Notes under the pieces: generated by a model | Told to the model about the DNA's origin: nothing | The model's database searches: none | What the model saw: only the letters and a program-made list of their open reading frames with translations | Assembly (NCBI RefSeq): GCF_900111175.1 | Contig: NZ_FOGI01000013.1 | Span: forward strand, 62,001 to 126,000 | Source: Actinokineospora terrae | GTDB lineage: Bacteria > Actinomycetota > Actinomycetes > Mycobacteriales > Pseudonocardiaceae | Direction of reading: 5' to 3' | Length of the DNA stretch: 64,000 nucleotides | Position numbers and translations under genes: made by a program | In this document: one piece after another, positions 1 through 9,666 of the stretch | Layout: every line of letters starts with the position of its first letter | Numbering within the stretch: position 1 is the stretch's first letter

Positions 1-210
1 GGCGAGTTCGCCGCCACCGGTGGTCACCTGCGGCTCTACCCCGCGGAAGCGTGGCCCGCGCTGTTCACCGAGCAGGTCGGGCAGATCTGCTGGTACTTCC
101 ACGGCGACCACCTCGCCACGGGCCGACCGCGCTACCCCGAGCAGAAGGTCTTCCTTTACCCGCAAGCCTTCCTCGACGAGTTCCTGGGCCAGGTTCACCC
201 CGCGCGGTGA
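1..210 (+). CDS. C-terminal fragment of an unidentified protein
   Basis: An open frame runs from base 1 to a TGA at 208-210 and gives 69 residues; the start lies outside the window. The visible part is rich in aromatic residues (WYFHGDH, FLYPQAFLDEF) and has no motif I recognise. It lies 67 bases upstream of the DUF899 gene on the same strand, so the two could be co-transcribed. Its place next to the enediyne cassette makes it a possible cluster gene, but that rests on position only. Confidence 0.55.
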   Translation, partial: GEFAATGGHLRLYPAEAWPALFTEQVGQICWYFHGDHLATGRPRYPEQKVFLYPQAFLDEFLGQVHPAR

Positions 211-277
211 CCCCGGGTGCCGATAGACTCGCCGGCGATCACGAGGGGAACCGGCGACGAGCACAGGGAGAACCACG

Positions 278-991
278 GTGAGCACCGAGCACTCGGTCAC
301 GATGTGGCCGAAGGGGGCCAGCGAGGAGTACGTCGCCGCGCGGGTCGAGTTGGACCGCGCCGAGCACGCGCTGCACGCGGAGGTCCACCGCCTGGCCGCA
401 CTACGCCGCGACCTGCCCGAGGGGCCACTGCTCGACGACTACGAGTTCGAGGAGGGCCCGCTCGACCTGGGCCTGACCGAGCCGCTGACCAAGACCACGC
501 TGATCGACCTGTTCGGCGACCACGACACGCTGTTCGTCTACCACATGATGTTCCACCCGGGCGAGGAGCAGGTCTGCCCGATGTGCTCGCTGTGGGTCGA
601 CGGCTTCCACGGCGTGTCCCGGCACATCCTGCGCCACGCCGCGTTCGCCGTGATCGCCAAGGCCCCCGTCCCCGAGATCCGCCGCTGGGCCAACCGCCGC
701 GGCTGGGACGGCATCCGCTTCCTGTCCAGCCACGCCAACACCTTCAACACCGACGTGGGCGCCGAGTCCGACACCGGCGACCAGCTGCCGATGGCCAGCG
801 TCTTCCGCAAGGAGGGCACCCGCGTCCGCCACTTCTACACCCAGCGCGCCAACTTCATGGACAACGCCGAGGGCGGCTTCGACCTGCTCAACCCGGTCTG
901 GCACATCCTCGACCTGCTCCCCACCGGCCGCGGCGACTGGTACGCCGAGAACGGCTACGCTGGGCGGCTGCGCGGCAACCTCGCGCCCTAG
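278..991 (+). CDS. DUF899-family thioredoxin-like protein with a CPMC motif
   Basis: This 237-residue protein has the layout of the DUF899 family, which has a predicted thioredoxin-like fold: an N-terminal helical part, then FVYHMMFHPGEEQVCPMC with C100 and C103 as a CxxC pair, and a C-terminal half with HFYTQ and NPVWHILDLLP. The start is a GTG with an AGGGAG ribosome site about 10 bases upstream. It is convergent with the enediyne thioesterase gene, and the two stop codons share the palindrome CTAG at 988-991. Family members have no firmly assigned reaction; a thiol-redox role is inferred from the CxxC. The surrounding sulfur genes make a cluster role possible but not proven. Confidence 0.8.
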   Translation: MSTEHSVTMWPKGASEEYVAARVELDRAEHALHAEVHRLAALRRDLPEGPLLDDYEFEEGPLDLGLTEPLTKTTLIDLFGDHDTLFVYHMMFHPGEEQVCPMCSLWVDGFHGVSRHILRHAAFAVIAKAPVPEIRRWANRRGWDGIRFLSSHANTFNTDVGAESDTGDQLPMASVFRKEGTRVRHFYTQRANFMDNAEGGFDLLNPVWHILDLLPTGRGDWYAENGYAGRLRGNLAP

Positions 992-1401
992 CTGTAGTCG
1001 TCCAGGGCGGCACGCAGGTCGTCGGGGGGGTGGACCGGTTCCATTCCCCCCTCGTGCCTGCGCATGCAGGCCACGGTCTGGGTGCCGGTGGCGATGGTCT
1101 CGCCGTCGCGGGTGTAGTCGAAGTCCATGGTGATGCGGTTGCCGCCGCGGGTGCTCAGGCGCATGGCGACCTCGACCTCGTCGAAGGCGAAGCACTCGGT
1201 GTAGAAGTTCATCCCGCACGACACCGTCACCAGGGCCAGGTCGCCGTCGCGCAGGGCGTCGAGGACGGCGGGGGCGTGGTCGGCGAGGAAGTGCTCGCGG
1301 CAGTGGCCCTGCCAGTGCAGGTAGTGGGTGAAGTAGACGTTGCCGACGAGGTTGGTCTCGTCGAAGGTCACCCGGTGGCGGTAGGTGTAGGCGCGGGTCA
1401 C
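988..1401 (-). CDS. E10 (TEBC): Enediyne thioesterase E10 (hot-dog 4HBT family)
   Basis: 137 residues, the usual length for SgcE10/DynE7/CalE7-type thioesterases. The protein opens with YTYRHRVTFDETNLVGNVYF and continues with HYLHWQGHCREHFL, the typical start of this single-domain hot-dog family. In known enediyne systems the enzyme releases the ACP-bound polyene from PKSE. The start is a GTG at 1401 inside the end of the PKSE gene (GTGA overlap of 4 bases), so translation is probably coupled to PKSE and the two proteins are made together. The long open frame upstream of this GTG is out-of-frame PKSE sequence and not part of the gene. Confidence 0.93.
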   Translation of the reverse strand: MTRAYTYRHRVTFDETNLVGNVYFTHYLHWQGHCREHFLADHAPAVLDALRDGDLALVTVSCGMNFYTECFAFDEVEVAMRLSTRGGNRITMDFDYTRDGETIATGTQTVACMRRHEGGMEPVHPPDDLRAALDDYS

Positions 1402-4400
1402 GGGATGACCGCGGCGAGGGCGTGGTCGTCGACGAGCAGGCTGGCGACGCGGAAGTGGTCGTCGGCGCGGAGGGTGACGCAGGTGCCGTCGACGGAGAGG
1501 ATGGCCGGGTCGGCGGTCAGGCCCGCTCGCGCCAACGCCTGGTGGATGGCCTGGGACCGGGCGGTGGAGTGCGCGGTGTTCTCGCCGGTCTTGTCCTGCA
1601 GCGTGCTCGACAGGTGATCCGGATCGCCCGCCCCGGCGACGGCCGTCCACACGGGAGCGTCCAGCTCGACCCGCCCCTGTGCCGGGTGGGAGCGGACTTC
1701 CAGGCGGTCGGCGACACCGCACTCGATGAGCCGCCTGCTCAACAACGGACCCACGAGCGGCGCCGGGATGGGTGTCGACCACTCGCGGGTGCCGACCGCG
1801 CGCAGGTGCAGTCCGTCCCAGCGGGCGATGTAATCGCCATCGGGAGCGATGACGTCCACGGCGAAGGTGAACTCGTCGGCTGTGTGGCTGAGTTCGCGCG
1901 CGCGGACGTAGGCCGGTCCGTTGTGTTTGCGCCACACCGTGATCGCGTCAGCGCCAATGGGCAGCACTGTCCGGTGCGGTAGGCAGGCGAGCAGCACGTG
2001 AATGCCGGCGTCGAGCAACCCGGGATCGCCCAAGAGCAACTGTTGGGCGTGCACGGGGGCGAACCACTCGGCGCCGGAGGTGTCTATCCAGGCTCCTACC
2101 TCGAAAGCGGAGAGGTAGTCGTACCGGAGAAGGCGCTCGAATCGTCCTGAGTGGAAGAACAGCGGGCCGTAGTAGGGATGCGACGCTTTACGAACCGGGG
2201 GAGTCCCGCAAGGCTCCGCGGCCGGCGGGGCGGAGGCAGGCGTGACCGTCACGGACAGGCGTGCGAGCTCGAACCGATCACTGTCGTCGCTGACCCTCGC
2301 CCGTACCTGGTCGCCGGCAGCGAGGGTCGCGATCCGCACCTTCCTACCGTCGCCTCCGGTGATGGGTGCGGGAAGCTCCAGGTCCCGGAAGGCCCATCCG
2401 ACGCGTTCGCCTGTGGTCGCCTGCACGGTCTGGGCGACTGCCTCCAAGCCCATTACCGCCGGTAGGACGGACACCCCGTCGATGCTGTGCTCGGCCAGGT
2501 AGGGGTCGTCGCGAGAGGTCAGCACCGTGTCCGCGACGACCTCCACGCCCGGGGTGACCGTTCGCGTGTCTTCCAGGAACCGCAGCAGCGGAACGTCCGG
2601 GTGCGATAGCGCCAACGTCGCCGTGTCGGGGAAGCGGCCGCTGAGCATGACCGTGGTCGGAGCGCCCGGCTGCCCCAAGAGGTCGAGCAACGCGGTCGTG
2701 CCGGAGGCCGGGGTGATCGGCACGACGCCTCGGGCGGCCAGGCCGTCCACGACCCCCATGCGGGCACCCATCCCGACACCGGACCACAACGACCACTCGA
2801 CACAGTGCGCGCGACATCCCGGGTGCGCGGCCGCCCACTCGGCGAGCGCGTGCCGCAGCCACTCGTTGGCCACGCAGTACTCGGCCTGCCCGGCAAGACC
2901 CGTCCTACCGATGATCGACCCGTAGGCCACCACCAGCCGCAGTTCGTCACCCGCCGCGTCGAGCAGGTTGCGCAGACCGTCGACCTTCGGTGACACGGCG
3001 CGGCGCAGCGTGGCGCCCTCTACAGCCGACAGCACGCGGGGTTCGTTCACCGCCGCACCATGCAACACCGCCCGCAGAGGCCCCAAAGCTCGGGCCGCGG
3101 CCACGGTGCCCTCGGTCGCGCGCGGATCGGTGATGTCAGCGGGGTGGTAGTGCGCGTCGACCTGCCTGCGCGCGGCCGCGAGACCATCGACGACACCGGG
3201 ATCGGTGGCGGGCCTGCGCCCGGTGAACAGCAGCACGCACCCGGTCCGCTGGGCCAGCTCGATCGCCGTGTGCGCCGTGATCCCGGTGACGCCGCCGGTC
3301 ACCACGCAGACCTCACCCGCCCCGATCGGCAGCTCGCCAAGCTCGTCCGAGCCGAACAAGGCCGTGGTCAGGTGCTCGACAGAGCCGTCCGACCCCACCC
3401 GCAGCTCTTGGTGTCCACTGCCCGCGATCCACGTGGGATCCAGCGAGGTCGTCCCGGCCGGAACCTGGACGACGGTCGTAGCGACGTCAGGTAGCTCTAC
3501 CTGCGCACTGCGCGCCACCGCCGCCGCAGCGGGATGACCGTGGTGGACAACGACAACCACCGCAGGCTGGCGCTCCCCGATCTCCCTGAGCAGCGCGGCG
3601 ACCTCGTCGACTCCCGCGTCCTCAGCCAGATGCGCGGCGAACCCGGTCCGACCAGGCGAGCCGGCCTGCGACCCGAGCCACGTCGACCGGGACGACCACT
3701 CGACCCCACCCGCGGCGCGGCGCGGGACACCCGGCACCCACCGGTGCGCGAACGGCCGGACCCAGGTGTCCACCCCGCGCACCCCGGTCTCGGTGTGGGT
3801 GTCGGCGAGGTCCAGTTCCGCCAGCACCTCGGCCGCCTCGCCCACGGTCGCGTCGGCGAAGGCCGGGAACGCCCGGGGGGTCTTGCGGCCCAGGTCGGCG
3901 GCGACCTGGGTGATGAGCGTGACGATCCGCAACGAGCTCAGGTGCAGGTCCCGCGACAGCGACGTCTCCCCGGTGATGCCCGCGAGCGCCAGCTCGCACT
4001 CGTCCGCCAGCCGGGTCCGCAGGGCGAGCAGCGGGTCGCGGTCGGTGTCGGTCGCCGCCGCCGCCACGGGTGCCGATCTGGCGGGTACGGGCTGGAGGTC
4101 GCCGTCCGCCTCGCACGGGTTGCGCAGGAACGACATGGGCGTGCCGGGCGGAAGGTACCGGTCGGAGCGGCCCGCGAACCACGGCGCCGGGTCGGCGACA
4201 CCGGCCGCGACCAGGGCTGCGGTGGCGACGGCGTGCGGGCGGCCCGATCCGCCGCAGTCGAGCGTGACGACCGGGACGCGCGGGGCGCAGTCGGCGGCCA
4301 GGCCGCTGAGGGTGCGGCCGGGGCCGACCTCCACCAGCAGCCCGACCCGGCTCGCGAGGTCGGTGACGGCCGTGCGGAAGCGGACCGGTTCGGTGAGCTG

Positions 4401-6758
4401 GGCCAGCAGCAGGGCGCGCAGGTCCGCGTCGTCCAGCGGGGCGCCGGTGACGGTGGAGATCACCGGGCGGCCCGGGCGGCGGAAGTCGACCCCGGCCAGC
4501 ACCGCCCGCATCGGCTCCCGCACGGGGGCCATGGCGGCGCTGTGGAAGGCGTGCGACACCGCCAACGTGGTGCCGCCGATCCCCTCGGCGGCCGCGCGGT
4601 CGAGCACGGTCTTGATCTCGGCGGCCGGTCCCGCGACCGATGTGCGCCGAGGGCCGTTGTCGCAGGCCAGCACGACCGAGGTGCCCGCGGTCATGGCCGC
4701 GAGCCGATCAGCGGGAACGTCCAGGGCGGCCATCGAGGTACCGGGCAGCCCGTGCTCGGCCATCAACCGCCCTCTTGCCGCGGCCAGCCCCAACGCAGCG
4801 GCGGGGTCTAGAGCGCCTGCCCAGACCAACGCGGTGATCTCACCCAAGCTGTGGCCGACCGCGCCAACGGCGGTGCACCCCAGATGCTCCAGCCACGCGA
4901 GACCGGCCAACGACTGCCGCATGATCGCGGGTTGCGCGGCAGCGGTATCGGTGTCCCCGGCGCGCACGGCGACAGGTAGGTCTGGCACGTCCAGGTCCGC
5001 GGCCCACGCGGGTAGCTCTGAGCGAACTGGGGCTGCCTGACCGGGAAAGACCAATCCGACCGCGGGGGGCGCGCCCTGGGCGAGGACGAACCCGGCCTTC
5101 GCGGCGACCGTGAGCGTCCCGTCCCACGCGGTCAACCGCGCCGCGGCCGCCACCGCGGCAGCACCCAGTTCAGCGGGCCGGGACGCGACCAACGCACACC
5201 GCACCGGCCCGTCCGCGCGACTGCTCGCGGCGACGTCATGCAGTTCGGCGTCGCTCAACCCGGCGAACCAGTCCGCGCGCGAGGCCAGGATCTCAGCCAA
5301 CTCCGCGGTCGTCCCGGCCGCCACCAGCACGATGTCGTACCGAGGCGCGGCCACCACCGGCGCCACCACGTCCGCGGCCGGACGCGTCGACCCGACGACC
5401 ACGTGGGAGTTGATGCCGCCGAACCCCAATGCCGACACCGACGCCAACCGCGTCGACCGGTCCCATGCCTCCGGAGCGGCCAGCGCGCGCAGGGGAGTGT
5501 CGGGGGAGTGCAGCACCGGGTGCGGGTCGAGGCAGCCCGTGGTCGGCGGCAGCACCCCCGCCCGGACCGCCAGCACGGCCTTGATCAACCCGGCCGCGCC
5601 CGCCGCGGCCTTGGTGTGCCCGATGTTCGCCTTCACCGACCCCAGCGCCGCCTTCGGCGCACCGGCCCCGCGCAACCCGGACAGCGCCAACAGCTCGGCC
5701 TCGTCACCGACCGCGGTCCCCGTGCCGTGCCCCTCCACCAGGTCCACAGCGGACGGCTCCACCCCGGCCATCCGGTACGCCAGGTCCATCGCCCGCCGCT
5801 GCCCGGCCACCGACGGCCTGGTCAGCCCGCCAGCGCCGTCCGCGGAGATCCCCCACCCGAGCAGCTCGGCGTACACCGGCATCCCGCGCAGCCGCGCCTC
5901 GTCCACAGTGGTCAGCAGCAGCACACCGCAGCCCTCGCCGGGCAGGAACCCGGTCGGGTCGGCGTCGTAGACCCGCATCTCGTCCACCCCGAGCACCCCC
6001 ACCCTGGCGAACCCGACCAGCTCCAGCGGGTCGATGCTCAGGTCGACCCCGCCCGCCAACGCGAACCGCAGCTCACCGGCGGCCACCGCGCGCGCGGCGT
6101 GGATCACCGCGAGCAGGCTCGACGAGCACGCGCCGTCCACGGTGTACCCGCCGCCGCGCAGGTCGAAGTGGTTGCCGACCCGGCCTGCGATCGTGTTCGC
6201 CAGCGCACCGGCCAGCGTGTCGTCGGTCGGCACCGGGAACCGGCCCTTGACCTCGGACTCCAGCTCGGCCAGCACCACCGCGGCCACCTCGTCGGCCACC
6301 GCGCCCTTGCGCAGCGCCGCGCCTGCGGCCCGCGCCACGAACGGCCAGCGGGTGCGCAGCTGCGCGGCCCGGCTGAACTCGCCGCCGAGCGAGTTGCCCA
6401 GCACCACGCCGACCTCGTCGCGCGGCAGCGTGTCCGCGTCGGGCACGCCCGCGTCGGCCAGCGCCTCGGCGGCGGTCTGCAACGCCAGCCAGTGCGTGTG
6501 GTCGACCGCCCGGTGCACGCCGACCGGGACCCGGAACGCGGACCGGTCGAACTCCCAGTCCCGCAGCACCCCGGCGTGGGTCACGTAGGTGCGGTCCGGG
6601 TCGTCGCGCTCGCCGAGGTAGGCGGGCGACAGCCGGGCGGCCGGGATGCGGCGGAACGCCCGGCGGCCGGTGAGCACGGCCTGCCAGAGCTGGTCCGGGT
6701 CGTGGGCGTCGGGGTAGTGGCAGGCCATCCCGACGATCGCGACCCCCGGTCTGCTCAC
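1398..6758 (-). CDS. pksE: Iterative enediyne polyketide synthase PKSE
   Basis: 1786 residues with the enediyne PKS order. KS (about 1-460) has catalytic C211 in VDGACSSS and the two histidine motifs VEGHGTG and NIGHTKAAAG. AT (about 540-860) has S637 in GHSLGE. ACP is near S942 in DLHLSSL. KR (about 1090-1340) has Y1294 in AEYCVANEW. DH (about 1400-1650) has H1424 in YLAEHSIDG. Such enzymes build the linear polyene precursor of 9- or 10-membered enediyne cores. The last roughly 120 residues sit where family members carry an integral phosphopantetheinyl transferase, but here the region is shortened and its metal-binding motifs are not recognisable. The family is usually over 1900 residues. 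The GTG start at 6758 overlaps the E5 stop by 4 bases; earlier in-frame codons lie within E5. Confidence 0.96.
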   Translation of the reverse strand: MSRPGVAIVGMACHYPDAHDPDQLWQAVLTGRRAFRRIPAARLSPAYLGERDDPDRTYVTHAGVLRDWEFDRSAFRVPVGVHRAVDHTHWLALQTAAEALADAGVPDADTLPRDEVGVVLGNSLGGEFSRAAQLRTRWPFVARAAGAALRKGAVADEVAAVVLAELESEVKGRFPVPTDDTLAGALANTIAGRVGNHFDLRGGGYTVDGACSSSLLAVIHAARAVAAGELRFALAGGVDLSIDPLELVGFARVGVLGVDEMRVYDADPTGFLPGEGCGVLLLTTVDEARLRGMPVYAELLGWGISADGAGGLTRPSVAGQRRAMDLAYRMAGVEPSAVDLVEGHGTGTAVGDEAELLALSGLRGAGAPKAALGSVKANIGHTKAAAGAAGLIKAVLAVRAGVLPPTTGCLDPHPVLHSPDTPLRALAAPEAWDRSTRLASVSALGFGGINSHVVVGSTRPAADVVAPVVAAPRYDIVLVAAGTTAELAEILASRADWFAGLSDAELHDVAASSRADGPVRCALVASRPAELGAAAVAAAARLTAWDGTLTVAAKAGFVLAQGAPPAVGLVFPGQAAPVRSELPAWAADLDVPDLPVAVRAGDTDTAAAQPAIMRQSLAGLAWLEHLGCTAVGAVGHSLGEITALVWAGALDPAAALGLAAARGRLMAEHGLPGTSMAALDVPADRLAAMTAGTSVVLACDNGPRRTSVAGPAAEIKTVLDRAAAEGIGGTTLAVSHAFHSAAMAPVREPMRAVLAGVDFRRPGRPVISTVTGAPLDDADLRALLLAQLTEPVRFRTAVTDLASRVGLLVEVGPGRTLSGLAADCAPRVPVVTLDCGGSGRPHAVATAALVAAGVADPAPWFAGRSDRYLPPGTPMSFLRNPCEADGDLQPVPARSAPVAAAATDTDRDPLLALRTRLADECELALAGITGETSLSRDLHLSSLRIVTLITQVAADLGRKTPRAFPAFADATVGEAAEVLAELDLADTHTETGVRGVDTWVRPFAHRWVPGVPRRAAGGVEWSSRSTWLGSQAGSPGRTGFAAHLAEDAGVDEVAALLREIGERQPAVVVVVHHGHPAAAAVARSAQVELPDVATTVVQVPAGTTSLDPTWIAGSGHQELRVGSDGSVEHLTTALFGSDELGELPIGAGEVCVVTGGVTGITAHTAIELAQRTGCVLLFTGRRPATDPGVVDGLAAARRQVDAHYHPADITDPRATEGTVAAARALGPLRAVLHGAAVNEPRVLSAVEGATLRRAVSPKVDGLRNLLDAAGDELRLVVAYGSIIGRTGLAGQAEYCVANEWLRHALAEWAAAHPGCRAHCVEWSLWSGVGMGARMGVVDGLAARGVVPITPASGTTALLDLLGQPGAPTTVMLSGRFPDTATLALSHPDVPLLRFLEDTRTVTPGVEVVADTVLTSRDDPYLAEHSIDGVSVLPAVMGLEAVAQTVQATTGERVGWAFRDLELPAPITGGDGRKVRIATLAAGDQVRARVSDDSDRFELARLSVTVTPASAPPAAEPCGTPPVRKASHPYYGPLFFHSGRFERLLRYDYLSAFEVGAWIDTSGAEWFAPVHAQQLLLGDPGLLDAGIHVLLACLPHRTVLPIGADAITVWRKHNGPAYVRARELSHTADEFTFAVDVIAPDGDYIARWDGLHLRAVGTREWSTPIPAPLVGPLLSRRLIECGVADRLEVRSHPAQGRVELDAPVWTAVAGAGDPDHLSSTLQDKTGENTAHSTARSQAIHQALARAGLTADPAILSVDGTCVTLRADDHFRVASLLVDDHALAAVIP

Positions 6759-7762
6759 GCGGGCACCCGCCCCCGCGCCCTGGCCACCAGCAGCACGCCG
6801 CCGCGCAGCAGGCAGGTGATCACCAGCGCGAAGAACAGGCCGAACACGATGCCCAGCGACACCAGCACCCCGTAGACCGCGGCGGCGGTGAGCCCGAAGA
6901 CCACCTGCCCGCGCCGGGCGGTCGGCGTGGACCCGGGGTCGGTGATCATGTAGTTGGTGAACAGGATGAACGCCACCCCCGTCATCGGCAGCAGCGCGCC
7001 GACCAGGGCGTGGTCGAGCACCAGCCAGCGCACCAGCGCCTGGAGCACGAACCCGCCGACCCACGCGGCGATCAGCGGGATCTTCTTGGTCAGCCCGGCG
7101 TTGAGCATGGTGCCCAGCATCAGGATGCCCAGCGGGATCAACCAGGACAGCGTGCCGTGCAGCCAGTTGGTGAAGTGGTACGGCGGGGAGATGCCGACCC
7201 AGTCGAACAGCACGAGCGTGACGGCGATGCCGGTGTTCGACGGGTTGAGGACGTGCCGCAGCCTGCCCTTGATCCGCAACCGCACCACGTACTTGCTTGC
7301 GTTGCCCACCACTACCGCGAACAGGTAGGGCCAGAGCGAGGAGTTTCCATAGAGGAGCATCGCGCACGCCAACGCGCCAATGTGGGCGGGTAGTAGGAAC
7401 ACGCCCAGGGTGCGCGCGCCGCCCGCGTACTCCGGCTGCCGTTCGTACGCCCACGCGTCGAGGGCCTCGAACCCGATCGCGCTGGCGTACCCGACCAGCA
7501 GGCAGACGATGGGGGTGATCGGCGCCTGCTCGAACCCGAAGAACACGTGCCCGAGGATGGTGAACGCCGAGATCGACATGGCGAACCGTTGCAGCGCCAG
7601 CACTCGCGGGTCGCGCTTGCGCATGACCGGGGCGACCTCGGGCGTGGTCTGTTCCGGGTTGGCCTGCTCCGGGATTGTCTGCCCCGGGGCGGATTCCGTG
7701 GTCGGGAGCGCGGTGATGCCGTTCGGGTGGACCTGGGTGGACTTGGTTGCCTCGGTGGTCAT
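6755..7762 (-). CDS. unbU: Enediyne cassette membrane protein E5 (UnbU)
   Basis: 335 residues: a charged, Gln/Pro/Thr-rich N-terminus of about 50 residues followed by about eight membrane segments. The pattern (FGFEQAPITP, LNPSNTGIAVTLVLFDWVG, FILFTNYMITDPGSTPT) matches the conserved E5/UnbU protein of enediyne clusters, which is distantly related to the RnfD/NqrB membrane subunits. Its exact role is not settled; it is one of the genes always found with PKSE and needed for the warhead. The start ATG at 7762 overlaps the E4 stop (ATGA) and the stop overlaps the PKSE start (GTGA), so it sits in the middle of a translationally coupled chain. Confidence 0.93.
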   Translation of the reverse strand: MTTEATKSTQVHPNGITALPTTESAPGQTIPEQANPEQTTPEVAPVMRKRDPRVLALQRFAMSISAFTILGHVFFGFEQAPITPIVCLLVGYASAIGFEALDAWAYERQPEYAGGARTLGVFLLPAHIGALACAMLLYGNSSLWPYLFAVVVGNASKYVVRLRIKGRLRHVLNPSNTGIAVTLVLFDWVGISPPYHFTNWLHGTLSWLIPLGILMLGTMLNAGLTKKIPLIAAWVGGFVLQALVRWLVLDHALVGALLPMTGVAFILFTNYMITDPGSTPTARRGQVVFGLTAAAVYGVLVSLGIVFGLFFALVITCLLRGGVLLVARARGRVPA

Positions 7763-9666
7763 CGCGCCGCGACCTCTCCGTTGGGCTTGAGCTCGAACCG
7801 GTGGTGTCCCGCCGTCAGGCGCAACGGCGCGCGGTGCAGGCCTGCGGCGTCCCGCCAGGTGACTGTCGCGTCGGCCGAACCGCCGCGAGGTAGCGCAAGA
7901 TGCAGTTGGGCTCCTGATGCGCCCGCGTGTCCGTTGGCCGGGTAGAGCTGTGTCTTCTGCGCGGGAACCCCGTTGGTGGCGCGCACCTCGACCTGGGCGC
8001 CGATCGCGGGCCTGGTCCCGGTACCGCCAGGGGCGACGAGTTCGACCTCGGCGGAGGGTGGCGCGCCGGTCGCGGTGTTGAGCAGCAGCATCGAGTCGGC
8101 GAACTGGTTGGCCACGACCATGTCCAGCAGTCCGTCGCCGTTGACGTCGCCGAGCGCGAACCCGCGTGAAGGTGCCTGCTGGGTCATCCTCAGCTGCCCG
8201 GCCAGGTCCAGGTAGCGCCCGTCGGGGCCGTCGACCCAGAACTTGTTCGCGTCGCGGGCACCGGACAGGTCGTCGCCCGGACCGAAGTTGGGCCAGGACA
8301 CCGGGTACTTCAACAGCTCCGCGTTACCCATGGCCAGTTCCTGTAGCAGCGCCCAGCGGTCCTTGCCGCGGTCACCGAGCACGAACCCGGTGGCCTGGGT
8401 CAGCTCGTCGGTGCCGTCGTTGTCGAAGTCGCCCGCCTTGATGTCCCACGACCAGCCACTACGCGCGACACCCCGACGTTGGCTGTGCTCGGTGTAAGGG
8501 GCCGTGCCCGCGCGAAGATCCTCGACCGTCCCATCCGGGACGAACAGCATGTTGCTCTCCTGCAAGGCGTAGGTCTCGGTGATGTTGCTGACCGCGATGT
8601 CCGGCAGCCCGGTGCCCGAGGAGTAGGTGAACGTGACCCCCATGCCCTTGAACGAGTCCCGGCCGAGCACCTCGGACTTGGGCGTGACCATGTCCCTGGC
8701 GCCCTTGACCGGGGTGAACGACACCCGGCCCGGCGTGGAGTTGTTGACCAGCAGCGTGTCCGGGCCGAAGTCGTTGGCCAGGTACAGCGACGGCAGCCCG
8801 TCGCCGGTGAGGTCCTGCATGCCGACCGCCAGCACCCAGCCGCGCAGCGCCTCGGCCGGGACGTCCGCGCTGACGTCGGTGATCGTGGGCTTGGCGCCGC
8901 GCACCCCGGTCGGCGTGGTCAGCAGCACCCGGCTCGGCCCGGCGTTGGCCGCGTCGCCCATGCCGTCCTGCATCCGCATCCGGGCGTCGCCGGTGGCGTT
9001 CGGGTCGAGGACCTTGGCGCCGTCCGGGAAGTAGTTGCCGACCACGATGTCCAGGTCGCCGGACCCGTCGAGGTCGCCGACGTTGAGCGCGGTCGTGTTC
9101 CACACCTGCATCGGCTCGACCAGTTCCGTGCCGGGCAGCAGCGCCGCGGACGGTGGCTGGCCTGCCGTGGCCTGGTTGAGGAACAACACGGGCGAGCGGC
9201 CCCAGTAGTAGACGATGATGTCGACCGCGCCATCGGCGTTGATGTCCGCGGGCACGCAGCCCATCGGCGCCATCGTCGAGTCCCACCGCCGCGGCTTGAG
9301 TTCGAACGCCGGGTACTGGGCGCCACCGGCCTCGGGAACCGGGCTGATCCGCACCGTGTCGTCGCGCGGGTCCACCAGGCACAGGTCGGCGGGACGGCCG
9401 AGTCCCCGCAGGTCGGTCAGCGCGACGGCGGCGCCCACGGCCGAGATCCACGACTGGATCCCCACCAGGCCGGGCTGCACCGGCCGCACGTACCGCGCGC
9501 CCGCCGGGGTGGTGTTGACCGGAACCTGGCGGAACCCGAACCGGGCCGCCACGGTGTCCTGCTCGGCCTGGCTGGTCTCCGGCAACGCGGTGACCAGCCC
9601 CGCGGCCACGCACAGCGCGACCGCGACGACGGCGCTCGTCGAGCGCCGGATACTTCCGGACGGCAT
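7759..9666 (-). CDS. unbV: Enediyne cassette secreted VCBS/UnbV protein E4
   Basis: 635 residues. An N-terminal hydrophobic signal (AVVAVALCVAAGLVTALP) is followed by repeated FG-GAP/VCBS-like blades with DxNxDGxxD-type loops (DINADGAVDI, DLDGSGDLDI, DFDNDGTDEL, DVNGDGLLDM), which suggests a calcium-binding beta-propeller. A C-terminal ASPIC/UnbV domain (about 535-635) contains GAQVEVRATNG and LPRGGSADATVTWRDA. This is the E4 protein of the enediyne core cassette; it is needed for warhead formation in characterised clusters but has no agreed reaction. I chose the ATG at 9666 because it has a GAGAGG ribosome site and begins the signal sequence; the open frame extends further upstream without support. 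Confidence 0.92.
   Translation of the reverse strand: MPSGSIRRSTSAVVAVALCVAAGLVTALPETSQAEQDTVAARFGFRQVPVNTTPAGARYVRPVQPGLVGIQSWISAVGAAVALTDLRGLGRPADLCLVDPRDDTVRISPVPEAGGAQYPAFELKPRRWDSTMAPMGCVPADINADGAVDIIVYYWGRSPVLFLNQATAGQPPSAALLPGTELVEPMQVWNTTALNVGDLDGSGDLDIVVGNYFPDGAKVLDPNATGDARMRMQDGMGDAANAGPSRVLLTTPTGVRGAKPTITDVSADVPAEALRGWVLAVGMQDLTGDGLPSLYLANDFGPDTLLVNNSTPGRVSFTPVKGARDMVTPKSEVLGRDSFKGMGVTFTYSSGTGLPDIAVSNITETYALQESNMLFVPDGTVEDLRAGTAPYTEHSQRRGVARSGWSWDIKAGDFDNDGTDELTQATGFVLGDRGKDRWALLQELAMGNAELLKYPVSWPNFGPGDDLSGARDANKFWVDGPDGRYLDLAGQLRMTQQAPSRGFALGDVNGDGLLDMVVANQFADSMLLLNTATGAPPSAEVELVAPGGTGTRPAIGAQVEVRATNGVPAQKTQLYPANGHAGASGAQLHLALPRGGSADATVTWRDAAGLHRAPLRLTAGHHRFELKPNGEVAAR

Noticed and set aside
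217..1617. Long plus-strand open frame (466 codons) across DUF899 and E10
   Set aside because: It reads Arg/Pro/Gly-rich nonsense in the wrong frame of DUF899 and antisense to E10; both real genes have clear family motifs.
3534..6875. Long plus-strand open frames antisense to PKSE
   Set aside because: High-GC shadow frames opposite a clearly conserved polyketide synthase; biased composition and no motifs.
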